From positions 1 to 64,000 of the forward strand of contig JAFSIQ010000040.1 of assembly GCA_017439675.1 (NCBI GenBank): 64,000 nucleotides of DNA. Reading direction: 5' to 3'. Below, piece by piece: positions 46,252 to 55,622 of this stretch; within the stretch, counting starts at the first letter, position 1, and every line of letters starts with the position of its first letter. The position numbers and the translations under genes are program-made. Below the pieces are notes generated by a model that saw only the letters and a list, made by a program, of their open reading frames with translations, had not been told where the DNA came from and did not search any database. This DNA comes from Lachnospiraceae bacterium (GTDB lineage Bacteria; Bacillota; Clostridia; Lachnospirales; Lachnospiraceae).

Positions 46252-46791
46252 CTACTTTGAGGAGTCGGACCAGTTAAAATGTTCGTCACAAAATGGAATA
46301 AAACAAAGTTGGCAATCTCCGAGAGTTAGTATATCACGAGCAGACAGAGTTTGGGAAAAACTTTTTTTCACCAGAGTGTCGTTGTATAAAACAGGAGCAA
46401 CCTCATCTGGCTCTATCGATAGAGAAAAAAGATTGCTCTTATTTTCATAGGTTATAATAGCATGGTTTTCGCGAGATACGGTGGGTTCCCGAAATAAAGC
46501 TACGTCCATGTGTGGTGCGCGTCCAATGTGGTTAATGCCTTCATATAAAGTAAAGCTTTCACCCTGCATTTCGCCGGCAATGCAAACAAGCCAACCAGCT
46601 ACCCGACGGTGTCCGATTTTCTGGTAATCCTTTAGAATATTCTGGTCAGGAATGACGGTTTCGATTTTGTGTTGGTTTGTACCAAGAATGTTAGGTACTT
46701 TGACATCTGCTGCAATGTTGGCACAATGTGGGCATGAGTCAAATTTATCAGAATCATAATAGTGTTCATTTACACATTTTATCAGGTTCAT
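46252..46791 (-). CDS. FHA-domain protein with N-terminal zinc-ribbon motif
   Basis: A 179-residue soluble protein. Residues 1-23 carry C6, H10, C20 and C23 (CPHC), a compact zinc site. Residues ~70-165 are an FHA domain: NHIGRAPHMD and the phosphothreonine-binding VSRENHAII motif are intact. FHA domains bind phosphothreonine, so it is a likely adaptor reading the kinase encoded downstream. AAGGAG precedes the start. It lies 87 bases after the LytTR-FHA regulator gene and 143 bases before the kinase gene. Confidence 0.9.
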   Translation of the reverse strand: MNLIKCVNEHYYDSDKFDSCPHCANIAADVKVPNILGTNQHKIETVIPDQNILKDYQKIGHRRVAGWLVCIAGEMQGESFTLYEGINHIGRAPHMDVALFREPTVSRENHAIITYENKSNLFSLSIEPDEVAPVLYNDTLVKKSFSQTLSARDILTLGDCQLCFIPFCDEHFNWSDSSK

Positions 46792-46878
46792 GGAAGAATT
46801 CTCCTTTTTCTCAGTAGTGTTTGAGGAAAACGTACAGTTTTGCTACAGTAAAATGTCTGTTTGGTCGTTTTTGCATTC

Positions 46879-47979
46879 TTAGCCTAGCTTGTAAATGGTA
46901 TCCCTGTCGCCGAAACAAACCTCTGTTCCCGGCTTTAATATATAGGTTTCTTTTGGGAGAAGTCGCTTGTCTCCGTTGACAAAAGTGCCATTGCTAGAAT
47001 AATCTACAATTTCATATTCGTGTTTATCTGCGTGGTAAGTAATTTCGCAATGGAGCCGACTCACTAAAGGCAGGTTGACAATCATATCGGAAACGGTATT
47101 GTCACGACCGATTCGGATGCATTGTTCTGGTTTTATACGTATAATAGCACCTAGATAAGCTCCCTTGGTACATATAAATGCACCTGTGCTGGGCTGATTT
47201 TGTTGCAGACTGTTCGTGATGTAACAACTAGCATGTTCTGCGGTGGTAGCCAGTTCCAGATTTGGTAAATGGGTTTCTCTTAGTTCAAATAGTTGCCGAA
47301 TTTCTTTTTGATGCTTTCGGCTCACTGGTATGTTTTGAGAAAGTCCGTTTATGCTGATGGTATTGTTGACATTATACGATGCAATCAAGTCCTTCTGTAC
47401 GAGATAGCTTTGATGACATCGAACAAAACCATCTTTGTGTAAAAGGTGTTCGAGGACATCTAATTTCTCGTAGTAATCATAATCTCTGCGTTTTGTATGA
47501 ATGGTGATTTTTCGTCGGTTGCTCTCAATGTATAAAATGCTATTAATTGGAATTTTGTGGTTTGCACCGCGAATAGAAAGATTTAAGCACTTTACATTTA
47601 CGGACAATTCTTCCATATAACGGCGCACTTCCTTTCCAATGTCGGAAGTGGTCAATGGCTTTAATAGATAGGCAAATGTATGGTACTGAAAACACTCATA
47701 CACATGTTCCTTGGAGTTTGTGATGAAAATGACATCGGTATCGATACTGTGTTCATAGATGTATTTTGCCAATTCTAATCCGTTGCCGTTTTCCATGAAA
47801 ATATCTGTAAATAATAGATTGCAATCAAAATCCTCATTGGAAATGGCTGCTAACACCTCGGCACCACTGTGGAAGATACGCGCCTTCCAGTCTGAAATGG
47901 GAAGCATGATATCGTGTAAAATACTATATAAATTATCTGTAAATTGGTGATCGTCGTCACATATTCCTATTGTTATCAT
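46879..47979 (-). CDS. response regulator with REC, LytTR and FHA domains
   Basis: A 366-residue regulator. The REC domain (1-120) is complete: acidic pocket CDDD (8-10), phosphoacceptor D59 in LLFTDIF, T87 and K107 (LLKPL). A LytTR DNA-binding domain follows (~130-228; ILYIESNRRKITIHT and FVRCHQSYLV). A C-terminal FHA domain (~262-366) has IRIGRDN, the SRLHCEI binding motif and SNGTFVNG. REC-LytTR proteins of the AgrA/ComE type normally end after LytTR, so the FHA addition is unusual and suggests that phosphothreonine as well as phosphoaspartate controls DNA binding. No histidine kinase gene is adjacent. A good promoter lies upstream at 48013-48041. Confidence 0.92.
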   Translation of the reverse strand: MITIGICDDDHQFTDNLYSILHDIMLPISDWKARIFHSGAEVLAAISNEDFDCNLLFTDIFMENGNGLELAKYIYEHSIDTDVIFITNSKEHVYECFQYHTFAYLLKPLTTSDIGKEVRRYMEELSVNVKCLNLSIRGANHKIPINSILYIESNRRKITIHTKRRDYDYYEKLDVLEHLLHKDGFVRCHQSYLVQKDLIASYNVNNTISINGLSQNIPVSRKHQKEIRQLFELRETHLPNLELATTAEHASCYITNSLQQNQPSTGAFICTKGAYLGAIIRIKPEQCIRIGRDNTVSDMIVNLPLVSRLHCEITYHADKHEYEIVDYSSNGTFVNGDKRLLPKETYILKPGTEVCFGDRDTIYKLG

Positions 47980-48012
47980 CTGTAAGAACCTTCCTGCTTG
48001 TTTCGTCTATTT

Positions 48013-48041
48013 AGTATAGCAAATATTAAGTTTATCTGCAA
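48013..48041 (-). promoter_or_regulatory. promoter of the LytTR-FHA regulator cassette
   Basis: On the minus strand, TTGCAG (48036-48041) and TATACT (48013-48018) are separated by 17 bases. Confidence 0.6.
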
Positions 48042-48162
48042 TTTTATGGACGTTTTTCTACTTGGTATAGTATAGCAAAATACAAGGTAAATTTGGTGGG
48101 AATGTAACATTTGGTGTTCAAAATGTAAAAAGTTGTAAAGGGATAAGGTTTTTGTTTCAAAG

Positions 48163-48191
48163 TTGTTTCTTGGAAAATCCTGTGATACAAT
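48163..48191 (+). promoter_or_regulatory. candidate promoter of the DUF4317/DUF815 pair
   Basis: TTGTTT (48163-48168) and TACAAT (48186-48191) are 17 bases apart. The 363-base divergent region 47980-48342 holds this and the opposite promoter; nothing else is evident. Confidence 0.4.
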
Positions 48192-48342
48192 ACAAAAGTA
48201 AGTGATTGAGAGTGTGCGTGGCATGTTGCAATCAGTAGTTATGTGACAATTGAAGTCAGGTGGTAGCAATCGATAAGTATACTGCACAATAATGGAAAAC
48301 GGTTGTGAGTCGAGTGACCACTACATATATTAGGAGGATATC

Positions 48343-49500
48343 ATGAACAAGAAAGAGATAAATGAAATCAAGAAGCAATTTACACCGGAGAAATGCACCA
48401 TCACTCGTATTTGTGGTTGTTATGTGGACGGTGAGAAGAATAAGAAGACAGAGTTGGCACAGACATTTCTTACCTTGTCTGAAGAGGAGAATTTCAAGTA
48501 TTTTACAATCTTTAAGAATACAATGTCAGGAACGCTAGGAAAGAATTTGTTGAATATGGAGTTTCCAGTGGAGCAGGAGAAGGATGGCGGAACGCAGGAG
48601 TTTTTGTTGCGTCTTAAGAATTCCAAATTAGAGGATAGTGCTTTGACAGAGCAGTTCTACGATAAGGTGATTGAAACCTATAACTATCCAGAGAACTATT
48701 ATATAATTTTAATCTATGCAGCCTATGATGTGCCGGGACAGACAGAAGACGGAATTGAAAATGATGACGCATCGGATTATGTATATGATTATATCCTTTG
48801 CAGCATTTGTCCGGTGAAGCTTACGGAGGCTGGACTTTGCTACAACGAGAGAAATAACAGCATTGAAAGCCGGATTCGTGACTGGGTTGTGGCAGCACCG
48901 ATTCATGGATTCTTATTTCCTGCATTTAATGACCGTAATACAGATATTCATGGTTTGTTGTATTACACCAAGAATTCAGAGCAGATGCAGGAAGACTTTA
49001 TCGACCAGACTTTGGGTTGTGGCGCACCATTATCTTACAAGGCACAGAAGGAGACCTTTCAGGATATTATTGAGAATTCCTTGGGTGAGCAATGTGATTT
49101 TGAGACGGTAAAGACCATTCATGAGAATTTGAACGAATATGTGGAGACTTATCAGGATGCACCGGAGCCACCAGTTTTAGACAAGATGGATATGAAAAAG
49201 CTATTAGCAGACAGTGGTGTGAAAGCAGAGGCGTTACAAAGCTTTGAGACAGCATTTGACACGATTGTGAGTGATGAGGAGAAGCCAAAGTTTGCGGCTG
49301 CTAATGTGGCAAGCATGAGAAGCTTTGATATCAAGACGCCGGATGTGATGATTAAGGTGAAGCCTGAAAGAACGGATTTAGTAGAAACTAGAGTGATTGA
49401 TGGAAGACAGTATATTATGGTTGAGGTCAATGATAGTGTTGAGGTAAATGGAATCAATATCCGCAATGTGAATGTGGAAACTGGCGAGATTATGGAGTAA
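48343..49500 (+). CDS. DUF4317-family protein
   Basis: A 385-residue cytoplasmic protein matching the DUF4317 family, typical of Clostridia. Family features seen are the start [27 protein letters not shown], the middle [14 protein letters not shown], and [19 protein letters not shown]. It has no signal peptide or membrane segment. AGGAGG precedes the start. Its stop codon overlaps the start of the following DUF815 ATPase gene (TAATG), so the two are translationally coupled and probably work together. Function unknown. Confidence 0.85.
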   Translation: MNKKEINEIKKQFTPEKCTITRICGCYVDGEKNKKTELAQTFLTLSEEENFKYFTIFKNTMSGTLGKNLLNMEFPVEQEKDGGTQEFLLRLKNSKLEDSALTEQFYDKVIETYNYPENYYIILIYAAYDVPGQTEDGIENDDASDYVYDYILCSICPVKLTEAGLCYNERNNSIESRIRDWVVAAPIHGFLFPAFNDRNTDIHGLLYYTKNSEQMQEDFIDQTLGCGAPLSYKAQKETFQDIIENSLGEQCDFETVKTIHENLNEYVETYQDAPEPPVLDKMDMKKLLADSGVKAEALQSFETAFDTIVSDEEKPKFAAANVASMRSFDIKTPDVMIKVKPERTDLVETRVIDGRQYIMVEVNDSVEVNGINIRNVNVETGEIME

Positions 49501-50939
49501 TGAATGAAAGGACGAATGATAGCATGTACAAGCAGGTGTCAAAACTAATTGTATATAGAGATTTGGGTGAAGATAGTATTTTGAAACGTCTTGCGTCCAT
49601 TTTTGAAGACTTTGATTGGTATAAGGCGAATGTGGTGGGGAACTCTTCTGCATTTAGTGCGTCAAAGTTGGAGGAAATGAAGGACAAAAAACACATTAGT
49701 AAGGAAAGCCTTATTACTCGTATTTACGGGGAGATTAAGAGGCTGCTAGATTTGGCAACGGACTATGGCTTTGATAAAAATTTGTGGCATAACTACCTTA
49801 CCTTTTTGCTCATGACCAACGAGAATTCCTTTACTCTTACCAGTGAGAAGGTGGGAGCCAATGAGGGTAGCGTGAATCATTTCGCAAAAAATGATTTCAA
49901 GATTTTCAAGGAATTGTTTGATTACAACTTCTATGAGATTGAACGGGAACTTTCCATTGATTGTTTTTCCACGATTTCCAATTATCAAGCGATTGTAAAG
50001 AAGGAGCGTATGTACAATTATAACGTTTCTGCAAAGGTACAGAATTTGTCTGCAAGATTGGAAAAGTGTGATGATGAAGAGGGCTTTTTTGCAGAGGTGA
50101 CTCGGTTTTATGCGGACTATGGTGTGGGAATGTTTGGATTGAATAAGGCGTTTCGTATCCGCCCTGTGGCAGGTGCCTTTACCGGTGAAGATAACACACC
50201 AGCAGCGGGAACGGTGGACATTTATCCAATTAACAACACGGAGAATGTTGTGCTAGATGATTTGGTTGGATATGAGATTCAAAAGCAGAAGCTGATTGAT
50301 AATACAGAAGCCTTTGTAGAGGGAAGGCCGGCGAACAACTGTCTGTTGTTCGGTGATTCGGGAACTGGTAAGTCTACTTGTATTAAGGCAATTATCAATG
50401 AGTATTACGACCGTGGATTACGCATGATTGAGATTTACAAGCATCAATTCAAGGATTTGTCTACGGTGATTTCTATGATTAAGAACCGTAACTATCGGTT
50501 TATCATTTATATGGATGATTTGTCCTTTGAGGAATTTGAGATTGAGTATAAGTTTTTAAAGGCTGTGATTGAAGGTGGTGTGGAGACGAAACCAGATAAT
50601 GTGCTTATCTATGCAACCTCCAACCGAAGACATTTGATAAAGGAAACTTGGAATGACCGCAATGATTTGGAACATGGTGGCGGAGGTGAGTTACATCGTT
50701 CCGATACCATGCAAGAGAAGCTTTCCCTAGTAAACCGTTTTGGTGTTACCATTAACTTCTCAAGACCAAATCAGAAGGAATACTTCCATATTGTGACGGA
50801 GCTTGCTAAGCGAGATCCATCCATTACATTAACCGACGAACAACTCTGTGCCGAGGCGAACAAGTGGGAGCTTTCTCATGGCGGCATTTCTGGTCGAACT
50901 GCCCAACAGTTCATCAACTACATCGCTGGCAAGTCCTGA
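49500..50939 (+). CDS. DUF815-family AAA ATPase
   Basis: A 479-residue protein. The N-terminal ~220 residues are helical; an AAA-type ATPase follows. Walker A is [10 protein letters not shown] (~283-292), Walker B is [10 protein letters not shown] (~334-343), sensor 1 is IYATSNRRH, and an Arg-rich C-terminal part has [10 protein letters not shown]. This is the DUF815 arrangement, seen widely but without a proven role. The start at 49500 overlaps the previous stop; an ATG at 49524 with AAAGGA 11 bases upstream is an alternative and would remove eight residues. It is the second gene of the DUF4317/DUF815 unit. Confidence 0.88.
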   Translation: MNERTNDSMYKQVSKLIVYRDLGEDSILKRLASIFEDFDWYKANVVGNSSAFSASKLEEMKDKKHISKESLITRIYGEIKRLLDLATDYGFDKNLWHNYLTFLLMTNENSFTLTSEKVGANEGSVNHFAKNDFKIFKELFDYNFYEIERELSIDCFSTISNYQAIVKKERMYNYNVSAKVQNLSARLEKCDDEEGFFAEVTRFYADYGVGMFGLNKAFRIRPVAGAFTGEDNTPAAGTVDIYPINNTENVVLDDLVGYEIQKQKLIDNTEAFVEGRPANNCLLFGDSGTGKSTCIKAIINEYYDRGLRMIEIYKHQFKDLSTVISMIKNRNYRFIIYMDDLSFEEFEIEYKFLKAVIEGGVETKPDNVLIYATSNRRHLIKETWNDRNDLEHGGGGELHRSDTMQEKLSLVNRFGVTINFSRPNQKEYFHIVTELAKRDPSITLTDEQLCAEANKWELSHGGISGRTAQQFINYIAGKS

Positions 50940-51126
50940 GCTACATTTAAAGATGTAGGAGCGGCAAGATACGAGTATTGAATCAAGTAAAGTAATTGCG
51001 AGGCCATTGTAATCAGCATTACACCTTTTGCTATCATAACTTGTTTTATATGCATAGCACGCATTGTGGGAAAATGTTTAAGGTTTTGCAATTAAGAAGG
51101 CAGATGAAATATAAGGAGAGCGACAT

Positions 51127-53079
51127 ATGAAAATTCTCTTGGCAGCATTGAATGCCAAATACGTGCATTCTAATCTTGCAGTATACAACCTTGAGGCGTA
51201 TGCGAATGAACAATTACATAGGGATTTGTCAGAAGATATTTTGAACAAAGATAGTGGAATGACGGAGGAGACTCAGGGATTACAGGGAGAGCAAATGCTT
51301 CCTCAGCTTGTGGTGCGTGAATATACCATCAACCACAATTTGGATTCTATTTTACAGTCCATTTATCAGGAGAAGGCAGCAGTAGTTGCCTTCTCTTGTT
51401 ATGTCTGGAATGTTCACGAAATTCTAACCGTTGCAAGGGAGTTGCACAAAATTGCACCGGATATAAGGATTTGGCTAGGAGGACCAGAGGTAAGCTATAA
51501 CAGTCGTCAAATGCTGGAAGAGAATAGTTTCATTGAAGGAATTATCCGAGGAGAAGGGGAAGTGACCTTCTATGAGTTGGTGAAGTGCTGGAGCCTGTTA
51601 AATGGTATCTTGATACAGGGCTGGAACTGGAACAATGCTACTACAGAAGTAGTTGATTATTACGATGCTGAAAATTTCGGGATTGTTGGGTTGGATGAAT
51701 GTGATGGTGGTGGTTGCGTGTACACGGAGGTGGCAGGTGTTAGCTACCGTGACCATCAGCAAATGATTTGTGAAAATACATCAAGACCTTTAATGGATTT
51801 GTCAGATGTACCCTTTGTGTATCAAGATTTATCCCAGTTTGAGAATCGGATTTTGTACTATGAGACCAGTCGTGGATGTCCGTTTTCCTGTAGCTATTGC
51901 CTCTCTTCTATAGACAAGAGTGTGAGGTTCAGAGATTGGAGTCTGGTGGAGAAAGAGTTGCAATTTTTCTTGGACAACAAGGTATCCCAGGTAAAGTTTA
52001 TTGACCGCACCTTCAATTGTAATCGGGAACATGCCATGGCAATCTGGCATTATATCACAGAACATGACAACGGCGTGACAAATTTCCACTTTGAGGTGTC
52101 AGCAGATTTGTTGGGAGAAGAGGAGCTTTCCCTGTTTGCAACTATGCGTCCGGGATTGATTCAATTGGAGATTGGTTTGCAGTCCACTAATCCAAACACC
52201 ATCAAAGAGATTCGCAGAAGTATGAATATAGATAGGTTGAAGCAGAATATGCTTGCGATTCATAGCATGGAAAATATTCATCAACATTTGGATTTGATTG
52301 CAGGATTACCATATGAGGATTATATCACATTTATTCAATCATTTAATGATGCCTACGAAATGAAACCGGATCAGTTGCAGTTGGGATTTTTGAAGGTATT
52401 AAAAGGTTCCTATATGGAGGAGCAGGTAGAGAAGTACGGCTTGCAGTATCAAGAGACGCAGCCATACGAGGTGTTGAGTACGAACTGGATTTCCTACGAT
52501 GAGATATTGCAACTGAAAATGGTAGAAGAAATGGTAGAAGTCTATTACAATAGTAATCAGTTTGAACATGTACTTTCTTATCTGGTTCCGCTGTTTGAGT
52601 CACCATTTCAGTTTTATGAGTCCCTGGCGCAGTATTATAAGGTGAAGGATTTATACGGTATCGGTGTGAAACGTGAGGCTAGATACGAAGTGTTGCGGAT
52701 GTTTTGCAAGGAACGGTTTGGAATATGTGATGAAATTTTCGTGAGTTTATTAACCTACGATTACTATCTCCGGGAAAATGCCAAAAGCCGTCCGGTTTGG
52801 TCGCCGAATGAACCCATTGAAAAGGCAGAGTATCACACATTTTTCAAAAATGGTGGCAATGCAGAGGTTCGGTTGGATGTACGAGATGACTATGACTCTA
52901 AGGTAGCAGCGAGAGCAATGCACATAGAGCCTGTGGTGTTAGCTGCGCTTCCATGGATTGTAAAAGAGGAAACAAAGATTTTTGAGATGAATAATCAACA
53001 GGTGTATTGCCTGTTTGACTACGATCATAGAAACTCGTTGACAAGAAATGCCAATGTAACGGTGTTGTCACATCTGTGA
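51127..53079 (+). CDS. B12-binding radical SAM protein (DUF4080 type)
   Basis: A 650-residue cytoplasmic enzyme. The N-terminal cobalamin-binding-like domain covers ~1-190 (MKILLAALNAKYVHSN, VAFSCYVWNV, GGPEVSYN, IRGEGE). The radical SAM core begins with CPFSCSYC, a CxxxCxxC cluster motif at C251, C255 and C258, and continues through FIDRTFNCN and EIGLQSTN. A DUF4080-like C-terminal domain follows. Members bind a 4Fe-4S cluster and S-adenosylmethionine; their substrates are unknown. AAGGAG precedes the start. It is monocistronic or leads the next pair; 25 bases separate its stop from the following leader. Confidence 0.9.
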   Translation: MKILLAALNAKYVHSNLAVYNLEAYANEQLHRDLSEDILNKDSGMTEETQGLQGEQMLPQLVVREYTINHNLDSILQSIYQEKAAVVAFSCYVWNVHEILTVARELHKIAPDIRIWLGGPEVSYNSRQMLEENSFIEGIIRGEGEVTFYELVKCWSLLNGILIQGWNWNNATTEVVDYYDAENFGIVGLDECDGGGCVYTEVAGVSYRDHQQMICENTSRPLMDLSDVPFVYQDLSQFENRILYYETSRGCPFSCSYCLSSIDKSVRFRDWSLVEKELQFFLDNKVSQVKFIDRTFNCNREHAMAIWHYITEHDNGVTNFHFEVSADLLGEEELSLFATMRPGLIQLEIGLQSTNPNTIKEIRRSMNIDRLKQNMLAIHSMENIHQHLDLIAGLPYEDYITFIQSFNDAYEMKPDQLQLGFLKVLKGSYMEEQVEKYGLQYQETQPYEVLSTNWISYDEILQLKMVEEMVEVYYNSNQFEHVLSYLVPLFESPFQFYESLAQYYKVKDLYGIGVKREARYEVLRMFCKERFGICDEIFVSLLTYDYYLRENAKSRPVWSPNEPIEKAEYHTFFKNGGNAEVRLDVRDDYDSKVAARAMHIEPVVLAALPWIVKEETKIFEMNNQQVYCLFDYDHRNSLTRNANVTVLSHL

Positions 53080-53131
53080 TTGAAACAAGACTCATGGGCA
53101 AGTCTTGAAAATAGAAGGGAGGAGATGCAAT

Positions 53132-54817
53132 ATGATATCATGTCCACATTGTGCGGCGAATTTGAAATTTAGCATTGAATATCAAAAGCTGGCATGTGAG
53201 AGCTGTAATTCTCAATTTGATGTGAATGCATTTGAAGGGGAAGGCGGTGCTGAGGAGGATAATTCCTATGAGGTAACTGTGTTTACCTGCCCGCAGTGCG
53301 CAGGTGAATTGTATACTACTGATACTTCCGCAACAGCATTTTGTAGCTTTTGTGGTGCATCCAACATATTGGAAAGCCGGATTGAGAGGGAGCTTCGTCC
53401 TCAGTATATCATTCCATTCAAAAAATCAAAGGAAGACTGTAAGAAAGAATATATGAAAACTATGCGTATGGCTGTTTTTGCACCGAAGGAGCTTAAAAGT
53501 AAAAAGCATATTGAGAGCTTCCGAGGGATTTATATGCCGTATTGGCTTTATCATGTAAAGCAGCAGGACCGTGTTTCTTTGGAGGGAAAGAGAGAGCGCA
53601 GAAGTGGAGATTATATTATTACTTCTCACTATGATTTGAGTGCGGATTTGGATGCACAGTATAAAGGAATGTCCTGCGATGCTTCATCATCTTTTGCAGA
53701 CAGTATCAGCGAGAAGCTGGCGCCCTTTGATGTGAAGGAAATGAAACATTTTACACCGGGATATTTGAGCGGTTTTTATGCTGACACGGCGGATGTGCCA
53801 GGGTCTTTATATCAACAGGAAGTGAAGGAAACAGCTGCAAGAAGAAGCTTTAAGTTTATTAAGAAGAATACAGACTTTTCCAAGTATATCATTTCTCATG
53901 ATGACAGTTCGTTGGCGAGTCGTCTGAAAACAAAATTGGAACAGGAAGAGAGGGCGATGTTTCCAGTGTGGTTCCTTGCGTACCGCAATAAAGACCGTGT
54001 GGCTTATGCAACGGTGAACGGACAGACTGGCAAGGTGGTTGCAGATTTGCCTGTGGACATTGGCAAGTACATAATCGGAACTTGTTTATTGGCGATACCA
54101 ATATTTGTGTTGTTGAATCTGTTCTTTACGGTGACACCAAAGGTACTCCTTGGGGTGGTGGCTGTTATTTCCATGGCGATTTCCATTTTACATGCGGTGG
54201 AATTAGGAGCGATTCGCAAACAGGACGCCTATGAAGATGATAAGGGACATCAACATATGCTTTTGAGAAACAAAGCCAAGGCAGAAGAGGAAAAAAGACG
54301 TCAGATGATGGAAGCGGCAGCAGCACTTGGTGAAGACTTAGAAGATTTGGAACCTCATGAGAGCAAGAGTACAGCTAAGGAAAAATCAAAGAATGCACCG
54401 ATGCCGGCGATTGTTAAGGCATTGATTATATTCTTCGCGATTTTTATGGGGTTGGAATTTATCGTTCCGGCAGGATTGGTGGTGCTCTCTCTGTTTTCTT
54501 TGGATGCAGAAATGATTATTGCCACGGGTGTTAGTCTTTTGGGAACGCTGATTGCCTTTTTCAGTGGTAAGAGCAGTTTGAAGAAAATGGGAAAGCCACA
54601 GGCAGTGACTGCTACAATCTGGTGCCTAATCGCAGGTGTTATTGCGTTGATTATTGCATTTTTGAAGCCAGTACATGATGCCTTTTATTACGGTGCAGCA
54701 ATTCTTGCCATGGTGTCCATGTTTGTTACTTTGATTGATTTGATTCAGAAATATAATATTTTAGCAACCAGAAGATTACCTCAGTTTGATTACAAGGGAG
54801 GTGATGACCGTGCGTAA
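53132..54817 (+). CDS. zinc-ribbon membrane protein of the TPM-associated type
   Basis: A 561-residue protein. The start at 53132 (MISCPHC) follows GGGAGGAG. Two tandem zinc ribbons lead: CPHC with CESC (3-30), then CPQC with CSFC (~52-75). A soluble domain follows (~85-290; FRGIYMPYWLYH is characteristic), then membrane segments near 302-345, a charged cytoplasmic loop (~365-425) and further segments (~430-545). The gene overlaps the next one, which encodes a TPM-domain protein, by eight bases. Similar pairs occur in many Clostridia; a role in membrane protein quality control is possible but unproven. Confidence 0.82.
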   Translation: MISCPHCAANLKFSIEYQKLACESCNSQFDVNAFEGEGGAEEDNSYEVTVFTCPQCAGELYTTDTSATAFCSFCGASNILESRIERELRPQYIIPFKKSKEDCKKEYMKTMRMAVFAPKELKSKKHIESFRGIYMPYWLYHVKQQDRVSLEGKRERRSGDYIITSHYDLSADLDAQYKGMSCDASSSFADSISEKLAPFDVKEMKHFTPGYLSGFYADTADVPGSLYQQEVKETAARRSFKFIKKNTDFSKYIISHDDSSLASRLKTKLEQEERAMFPVWFLAYRNKDRVAYATVNGQTGKVVADLPVDIGKYIIGTCLLAIPIFVLLNLFFTVTPKVLLGVVAVISMAISILHAVELGAIRKQDAYEDDKGHQHMLLRNKAKAEEEKRRQMMEAAAALGEDLEDLEPHESKSTAKEKSKNAPMPAIVKALIIFFAIFMGLEFIVPAGLVVLSLFSLDAEMIIATGVSLLGTLIAFFSGKSSLKKMGKPQAVTATIWCLIAGVIALIIAFLKPVHDAFYYGAAILAMVSMFVTLIDLIQKYNILATRRLPQFDYKGGDDRA

Positions 54818-55613
54818 GATTTGCGAGGATACTCTGTCAATGATGTTTTTAAACACGCAAAAAATATCAATGTATATGGCGACATTCTTCCTTGTAGTGG
54901 TGATAACTTTGACTGTTGCCCAATCAGCTTGTGCAGAGGTTGTCTATCAGAATAATGGATATGAAGTAGTGATTGAGGATGATGCAGCATTACTTTCAGA
55001 AGATGAGATTTTTGCGTTAGGCAAACAGATGGAGCCAATTACAGAATACGGTAATGTGGCATTTGTGACGGTGTCTAGTAATGTCTATTCTACTGCTTCC
55101 TTTGCGGAGAGCTATTATTACCAAATGTGGGGCAGAGACAGTGGAACCATATTTGTCATTGATATGGATAACCGGGAGATATACATTTACAGCGATGGTG
55201 CAGTGTACAACCGCATTACAACAGCGTATGCCAATACGATTACGGACAATGTGTACACCTATGCTTCTGATGCTGAATATTATGAATGTGCAGCGAAGAC
55301 TTTTGAGCAGATACATACCTTGTTGGAGGGTGGTAAGATAGCACAGCCGATGAAGTACATTAGCAATGCACTTTTGGCGTTTATTATATCCTTCATTGTT
55401 CTGTATTTTGCGATAAAGCTGTTTTCAAAAGCGAAAAAACCAAGTGAATCCCAGCTGATAGACGCGATTTTGTTGTCGCAGCATGTAGCCAATCCAATGG
55501 CAAAATTCACACATGAAACTAGGCGTTATAGTCCACAGAGTAGCGGCGGCGGAGGAAGCTCCGGCGGCGGAGGCGGTGGTGGAGGAGGCGGTGGCGGCGG
55601 CCACAGCTTCTAG
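54810..55613 (+). CDS. TPM-domain (YgcG-like) membrane protein with poly-glycine tail
   Basis: A 267-residue protein. A GTG start at 54810 is preferred: GGAGG (54797-54801) is 8 bases upstream, while the ATG at 54804 is only two bases away. A signal or anchor segment (~20-42) is followed by an outer TPM domain (~45-180; VVIEDDAALLSEDEI, FVIDMDNREIYIYSDG), a membrane segment (~190-213) and a cytoplasmic tail ending in a run of more than ten glycines and HSF. The Gly-rich end is typical of the YgcG/TPM family. It is coupled to the preceding zinc-ribbon gene. Function unknown. Confidence 0.85.
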   Translation: MRKICEDTLSMMFLNTQKISMYMATFFLVVVITLTVAQSACAEVVYQNNGYEVVIEDDAALLSEDEIFALGKQMEPITEYGNVAFVTVSSNVYSTASFAESYYYQMWGRDSGTIFVIDMDNREIYIYSDGAVYNRITTAYANTITDNVYTYASDAEYYECAAKTFEQIHTLLEGGKIAQPMKYISNALLAFIISFIVLYFAIKLFSKAKKPSESQLIDAILLSQHVANPMAKFTHETRRYSPQSSGGGGSSGGGGGGGGGGGGGHSF

Positions 55614-55622
55614 GAGATGGAT

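Noticed and set aside
46154..46450. Plus-strand 98-codon frame over the FHA gene
   Set aside because: It is antisense to a clear FHA coding region with all motifs intact and has no ribosome site.
48128..48168. AAAGTTGT repeats upstream of the DUF4317 gene as a third LytTR-like site
   Set aside because: The two repeats are 30 bp apart instead of 21 and do not keep the distance to the -10 box seen in the other two promoters.
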